Source of the DNA: Bacillus timonensis
GTDB taxonomy: Bacteria > Bacillota > Bacilli > Bacillales > Bacillaceae_L
Direction of reading: 5' to 3'
NCBI GenBank assembly: GCA_020171895.1
Contig: JAIVAN010000003.1
Coordinates: 248,001-312,000, forward strand
Length of the DNA stretch: 64,000 bases
Shown: in pieces, positions 59,383 to 64,000 of the stretch
Numbering within the stretch: the first letter of the stretch is position 1
Layout of the letters: each line of letters starts with the position of its first letter
Position numbers and translations under genes: made by a program
Notes under the pieces: model-generated
What the model was told of the DNA's origin: nothing
The model's input: only the letters and a program-made list of their open reading frames with translations
Database searches by the model: none

Positions 59383-59419
59383 AAAAGGTATTAGAGGACA
59401 CATCTCTATTACCTTTTTT
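59383..59419 (+). terminator. Terminator after yloB
   Basis: AAAAGGTATTAGAG and CTCTATTACCTTTT pair with one mismatch, then T residues. An extended -10 sequence, TGTTATAAT (59372-59380), lies right before the stem. Confidence 0.8.
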
Positions 59420-59534
59420 CTGTTTTATTCTTTTGGAGTTGTTTTGATTGGATATGTGACAAGACCCATTAACAGCCTTTTTTATATTTACATAAAAAGA
59501 TTAATTTCTTGTAGATTAGAACGGACGTGATGAT

Positions 59535-60413
59535 ATGATAGAAAGTATGACTGGTTTTGGTCGAGGAATATATCAAACGAACACATGTAAGGTGACTGTT
59601 GAAATTAAGTCAGTTAATCATCGCTTTTGTGAAATTAATATACGTATGCCTAGACAATTATTAGTTTTAGAAGATAAAATGAAGAAAGCCATTAATAATG
59701 TGATTAAACGAGGAAGAGTTGAAGTATTTCTTACGATTGAAGGAGAAGGATTTATTAAAAAGTCTATCCGTGTTGATTGGAAATTAGTGGATGACTATTA
59801 TGAAATCTTCTCCGAAGCTAAAAAACGTCTATCGCTTGATAGTCATCTACTGGTAGACACAATTCTCCAGCAGGAGAATGTTATTTCAGTAAATGAAGAA
59901 GAAACTGATATTGGAGAATTAGAAGAGAATATTTTTGAAGCTCTTCAAGCTGCGTTAACAGAATTGAGTGAAATGAGAGTAAGAGAAGGAACTCAACTAA
60001 TTCAAGATATTATTACATACATAAGTCAAATTGTTGTTCATATTGAGGGAATTTCAAAACGCTCGCCAATTGTTGTAAAACAATATCGTGAAAGATTAAT
60101 GAAAAAAGTAAGCGAATTTGTTGAAAGTTCCGTTGAAGAAGATAGAATATTAGCTGAAGTAGCTATTTTTTCAGAAAAAGCCGATATAAGTGAAGAAATT
60201 ACTAGGATGAATAGTCATATTAACCAATTTAATGACACTTTAAGTAGTAATGAACAAACAGTTGGGCGAAAGCTGGATTTTATTGTTCAAGAACTCAATC
60301 GAGAAATAAACACAATCGGATCGAAGGCAAATGATAGCTCCATCGCTGGTCATGTGGTAGAAGTAAAAAGCCTACTCGAAAAGATAAAAGAACAAGTTCA
60401 GAACATTCAATAA
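59535..60413 (+). CDS. yloC: YicC/YloC family endoribonuclease
   Basis: A protein of 292 residues of the YicC family, which in E. coli and B. subtilis has endoribonuclease activity. The family start is IESMTGFGRG, followed by VEIKSVNHRFCEINIRMPR, and the C-terminal DUF1732 part has DISEEITRMNSHI and GRKLDFIVQELNREINTIGSKAND. A weak GGACGTG site lies before the ATG. It begins the conserved yloC-remA-gmk-rpoZ-coaBC-priA series. Confidence 0.94.
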   Translation: MIESMTGFGRGIYQTNTCKVTVEIKSVNHRFCEINIRMPRQLLVLEDKMKKAINNVIKRGRVEVFLTIEGEGFIKKSIRVDWKLVDDYYEIFSEAKKRLSLDSHLLVDTILQQENVISVNEEETDIGELEENIFEALQAALTELSEMRVREGTQLIQDIITYISQIVVHIEGISKRSPIVVKQYRERLMKKVSEFVESSVEEDRILAEVAIFSEKADISEEITRMNSHINQFNDTLSSNEQTVGRKLDFIVQELNREINTIGSKANDSSIAGHVVEVKSLLEKIKEQVQNIQ

Positions 60414-60476
60414 GAAACATGATTACAAATGAAAGTCCAAGGTAAAAATAGATAAGTAATAGTAGGAGGAACAGTG

Positions 60477-60740
60477 ATGGCTATAAAGTTAATCAATATT
60501 GGTTTTGGGAATATTGTTTCCGCAAATCGAATTATCTCTATTGTTAGCCCAGAATCTGCACCAATAAAAAGAATTATTCAAGATGCTCGTGACAGAGGTA
60601 TGTTAATTGATGCGACTTATGGTAGAAGAACAAGGGCTGTCATTATTATGGACAGTGATCATGTCATTTTATCAGCTGTTCAGCCAGAGACTGTGGCTCA
60701 ACGACTAGCGAATAAAGATGATTTATCTGATGAAGGGTAG
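60477..60740 (+). CDS. remA: Extracellular matrix regulator RemA (YlzA)
   Basis: A protein of 87 residues. It starts [32 protein letters not shown], highly conserved in the RemA/DUF370 family, and includes [21 protein letters not shown]. RemA forms rings that bind DNA and activate biofilm matrix and osmoprotection genes in B. subtilis. ATG 60477 is used because GGAGG is 9 bases upstream; a GTG immediately before it is too close. It lies 15 bp ahead of gmk. Confidence 0.95.
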   Translation: MAIKLINIGFGNIVSANRIISIVSPESAPIKRIIQDARDRGMLIDATYGRRTRAVIIMDSDHVILSAVQPETVAQRLANKDDLSDEG

Positions 60741-60746
60741 GTTTAA

Positions 60747-61373
<627 letters not shown>

Positions 61374-61374
61374 A

Positions 61375-61611
61375 ATGTTATATCCTTCTATTGATTCTTT
61401 AATGAACAAATTGGATTCAAAGTATACTCTTGTAACGGTAGCATCTAAAAGGGCACGTGTTATGCAACAAAACAATGATGCAAGAATTGAAAAGCCTAAG
61501 TCACATAAAAGTGTTGGTAAGGCTCTTGAAGAAATTAACGCAGGGATTTTACATTATACGACGAAATCTTATATTGAAAGAAACGAAACAGAATTAATCG
61601 AGGAACATTAA
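61375..61611 (+). CDS. rpoZ: RNA polymerase omega subunit
   Basis: A protein of 78 residues. [30 protein letters not shown] is the omega motif, with [15 protein letters not shown] following. Omega binds the C-terminal part of beta-prime and stabilises RNA polymerase. Start ATG 61375, with GGAGG inside the end of gmk. The gmk-rpoZ pair is conserved across bacilli. A terminator-like hairpin follows at 61685. Confidence 0.96.
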   Translation: MLYPSIDSLMNKLDSKYTLVTVASKRARVMQQNNDARIEKPKSHKSVGKALEEINAGILHYTTKSYIERNETELIEEH

Positions 61612-61684
61612 GAATTTTGATCAATTATTTAGATCGGAAATGAACTTTGTTTAAATGATTAATATCACGCTTTAGCAGAGTAGA

Positions 61685-61717
61685 AAAATAACAACCTATT
61701 TGGTTGTTATTTTTTTA
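61685..61717 (+). terminator. Terminator between rpoZ and coaBC
   Basis: ATAACAACC and GGTTGTTAT form a perfect 9-bp stem with loop TATTT, followed by T6. Confidence 0.85.
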
Positions 61718-61759
61718 AATATCTATAATAAATACCATTTTGGATTGGGGGAATCGGTG

Positions 61760-62965
61760 GTGCTTTTAAATAAAAATATACTTTTATGTGTGAGTGGTGG
61801 TATTGCAGTTTATAAAGCAGCAGCATTAACAAGCAAATTAACACAGTCAGGTGCTAACGTTAAAGTCATAATGACAGAATCTGCATGTGAATTTGTTACA
61901 CCTCTCACATTTCAAGCCCTATCAAGGAATGATGTTTTTACAGATACGTTTGATGAAAAAGATTCTTCTGTCATAGCACACATAGATTTAGCTGATTGGG
62001 CAGACCTTGTGTTAATTGCGCCTGCCACTGCTAATATTATTGGGAAAATAGCAAACGGTATTGCTGATAATATGCTAACAACCACCTTATTAGCAACAAA
62101 AGCAGAGGTTTGGTTTGCACCTGCTATGAATGTACATATGTATGACCATCCTGCAGTCAAAAAAAGTTTAAATGCACTTGCGAACTTCGGATATAAATTT
62201 ATTGAGCCTTCTGAAGGACATTTAGCTTGTGGTTATGTTGGAAAAGGGAGGCTAGAGGAGCCTGAAAAAATCGTAGAACTCATTCAAAACCACTTTTCTT
62301 ACAAAAAACTTTTTGTTGGTAAAAGGATTCTTATAACTGCAGGTCCAACTAGGGAAAAAATTGATCCAGTTCGCTTTTTTTCTAATCACTCTTCTGGCAA
62401 GATGGGATATGCACTAGCTGAAGAAGCATCGAAGCTAGGTGCTGAAGTAACATTAATTACAGGACCAACTAACATACCTAGTCCTCCAAGAGTGAAGACC
62501 ATTAGAGTTGAATCAGCAAGAGAGATGCTCGACTATACTCTAAATAACTTTCCAAATAACGACATCGTAATAAAAACTGCTGCCGTAGCAGACTACCGTC
62601 CAAAACATGTCTTTGATGAAAAGATGAAGAAAAAAGATGGAGACCTTCTCATTGAACTAGAAAGAACAGTAGATATATTAAAAACACTCGGTTCGAAGAA
62701 AGATAATCAATTTTTGGTTGGTTTTGCGGCCGAAACTCAAGATGTAGAAAGCTATGCTCTAAAAAAACTTAAAAGCAAAAATCTTGATATGATTGTCGCA
62801 AATAACGTTACACAAGACGGAGCTGGATTTGGGACGGATACAAATATCGTTACGATTTTTAAAAAGGATTTAAGCAAGAAATCATTACCTCTCTTATCAA
62901 AAAAAGAAGTAGCACAAGAGATTCTCACTGAAATTCATTTAATGATTAGTGGAGTTAAAAAATGA
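61760..62965 (+). CDS. coaBC: Bifunctional phosphopantothenoylcysteine decarboxylase / phosphopantothenate-cysteine ligase
   Basis: A protein of 401 residues with two enzymes for coenzyme A synthesis. The N-terminal CoaC flavoprotein has NILLCVSGGIAVYKA, the catalytic His in AHIDLADWAD, PAMNVHMY and the Cys in GHLACGYVGKGRL. The C-terminal CoaB starts ILITAGPTREKIDPVRFFSNHSSG and has KTAAVADYRP. Two adjacent GTG codons (61757, 61760) are possible starts; the second has better spacing from GGGGG at 61747-61751. Its stop overlaps the priA start as ATGA. Confidence 0.96.
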   Translation: MLLNKNILLCVSGGIAVYKAAALTSKLTQSGANVKVIMTESACEFVTPLTFQALSRNDVFTDTFDEKDSSVIAHIDLADWADLVLIAPATANIIGKIANGIADNMLTTTLLATKAEVWFAPAMNVHMYDHPAVKKSLNALANFGYKFIEPSEGHLACGYVGKGRLEEPEKIVELIQNHFSYKKLFVGKRILITAGPTREKIDPVRFFSNHSSGKMGYALAEEASKLGAEVTLITGPTNIPSPPRVKTIRVESAREMLDYTLNNFPNNDIVIKTAAVADYRPKHVFDEKMKKKDGDLLIELERTVDILKTLGSKKDNQFLVGFAAETQDVESYALKKLKSKNLDMIVANNVTQDGAGFGTDTNIVTIFKKDLSKKSLPLLSKKEVAQEILTEIHLMISGVKK

Positions 62966-64000
62966 ATGTTGCAAAGGTAATAGTCGATGTACCAGTAATG
63001 CAAACCGACCGCCAGTTTGATTATTTAATTCCAGAAAAATGGATAAACCTAATTAAGCCTGGAATTAGGGTTGTTGTTCCCTTTGGTCCTAGGAAAGTTC
63101 AAGGATTTGTAATCGGCCTTGAAAATAAAACAGATATTGATAAATTGAAACCAATATATTCCATTCTTGATATAACACCTGTATTGAATAAGGAATTGTT
63201 AACAATTGGTAATTGGCTAACAGAAAAAACTTTATGCTTTACGATTTCTGCTCTACAAGCCATGCTTCCATCTGCAATGAGAGCAAAATATGAGAAAAAA
63301 ATATGTCTTGTTTCTCCATTTACTGTAGATGATTTGCAAGAGCAGATTCAAGGTTGGTTTAAAGGTAGAGATGAAATAGATTGGGAGTTGATCGAAAGAC
63401 AAGGTGCATTTAACCTTTTTCAACGAGATATTCAAAATGGGATTTTAGAGGTAGTTTATAAGGTTAAAAATCGTGCTAAAAAGAAAACAATTCGTCAGGT
63501 CTCATTATCCATATCAAAAGAAGAGCTAATGAAAATAATTGAAGATCTTCCTCCACAAGCAAATAAACAAAGAGATATTTTAGAGTATTTTCTTATAAAT
63601 GATCTTTCCGTACCTGTAAAAGAGCTAGCAAGTGCCATTGGAAGTACCTCTTCCTCTATACGATCATTAATTGACAAAGGAATATTACTTGAAAAAAATG
63701 TTGAGATATATAGAGATCCTTTTGAGGATAAGACGTTTAAACAAACATTTCCCTTTCCTTTAACTAGAGAACAAACAAAAGCTATATCTCCAATCTTACA
63801 ATCAATTGAAGAAGGTACTCATGAAACATTTTTAATGTACGGTGTAACTGGAAGTGGTAAAACTGAAGTCTATATGCAAGCCATTGATGCAGCCTTAAAA
63901 AAAGGGAAAGAAGCTATTGTTTTAGTTCCTGAAATCTCGTTAACGCCGCAAATGGTCCTGAGATTTAAAGGTAGATTTGGTTCACAAGTTGCGGTCCTAC
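62962..64000 (+). CDS. priA: Primosomal protein N' PriA (5' part)
   Basis: The first 346 codons of PriA, the helicase that restarts stalled replication forks; the right edge of the window cuts it. The N-terminal DNA-binding domain is visible (VIVDVPVMQTDRQFDYLIPE, GIRVVVPFGPRKVQGFVIG), then a linker, then the helicase domain with Walker A GVTGSGKTEVYMQAI and LVPEISLTPQM. The zinc-binding region and C-terminus are beyond the end. It overlaps coaBC in ATGA. Confidence 0.97.
   Translation, partial: MNVAKVIVDVPVMQTDRQFDYLIPEKWINLIKPGIRVVVPFGPRKVQGFVIGLENKTDIDKLKPIYSILDITPVLNKELLTIGNWLTEKTLCFTISALQAMLPSAMRAKYEKKICLVSPFTVDDLQEQIQGWFKGRDEIDWELIERQGAFNLFQRDIQNGILEVVYKVKNRAKKKTIRQVSLSISKEELMKIIEDLPPQANKQRDILEYFLINDLSVPVKELASAIGSTSSSIRSLIDKGILLEKNVEIYRDPFEDKTFKQTFPFPLTREQTKAISPILQSIEEGTHETFLMYGVTGSGKTEVYMQAIDAALKKGKEAIVLVPEISLTPQMVLRFKGRFGSQVAVL

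Overview
The window is chromosomal DNA of an AT-rich, endospore-forming member of the Bacillaceae. The evidence is the gene content: sporulation genes (gerR, spoVD, spoVE, spoIIGA-sigE-sigG), bacillithiol synthesis (bshC), a meso-diaminopimelate-type MurE, PyrR attenuators, a T-box, strong Shine-Dalgarno sites and many UUG/GUG starts. Gene order follows the Bacillus subtilis ylbM-to-priA segment with local differences: no bpr, ylmA or cys genes at the expected places, and an acyl-CoA carboxylase cluster inserted near ylbP. The genus cannot be fixed from this alone. I saw no prophage, insertion sequence, CRISPR array, rRNA or tRNA gene.

Region by region. 1-4300: the start of tmcAL (ylbM) on the minus strand, a consensus promoter driving yceD-rpmF, a gene-free stretch with two diverged copies of a repeat, a crotonase-fold gene lacking the usual catalytic glutamates, gerR and a GNAT gene. 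4540-7760: biotin carboxylase, free-standing biotin carrier and carboxyltransferase. 7940-10950: ylbQ (panE-like), a DUF3397 membrane protein and bshC. 11000-30530: the division and cell wall (dcw) cluster, mraZ rsmH ftsL pbpB spoVD murE [MurF-like remnant] mraY murD spoVE murG murB divIB ylxW ylxX sbp ftsA ftsZ. 30680-33430: spoIIGA, sigE, sigG. 33580-37610: ylmC-D-E, sepF, ylmG, ylmH, divIVA. 37620-42900: T-box plus ileS, ylyA, lspA, ylyB. 42900-54830: the complete pyr operon (pyrR P B C AA AB K D F E) with three PyrR attenuators and heavily overlapping genes. 54830-64000: rqcH (minus), a calcium P-type ATPase, yloC, remA, gmk, rpoZ, coaBC and the first part of priA.

The genes make peptidoglycan precursors (MurE, MraY, MurD, MurG, MurB), polymerise and crosslink wall at the septum or spore cortex (PBP2B, SpoVD, SpoVE), and build and place the Z-ring (FtsA, FtsZ, SepF, DivIVA, FtsL, DivIB). 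They link division to sporulation through the spoIIG and sigG promoters. UMP synthesis is set by PyrR sensing.

The window is mainly conserved core genome. The points most worth a second look are a 151-residue MurF N-terminal-domain remnant kept with its own ribosome site between murE and mraY; a second pyr attenuator whose PyrR-binding loop has changed sequence but kept its architecture; a matched pair of sigma-E-like promoters before gerR and spoVD; a spoIIG promoter with a 22-bp spacer; and the unusual crotonase near the carboxylase genes.
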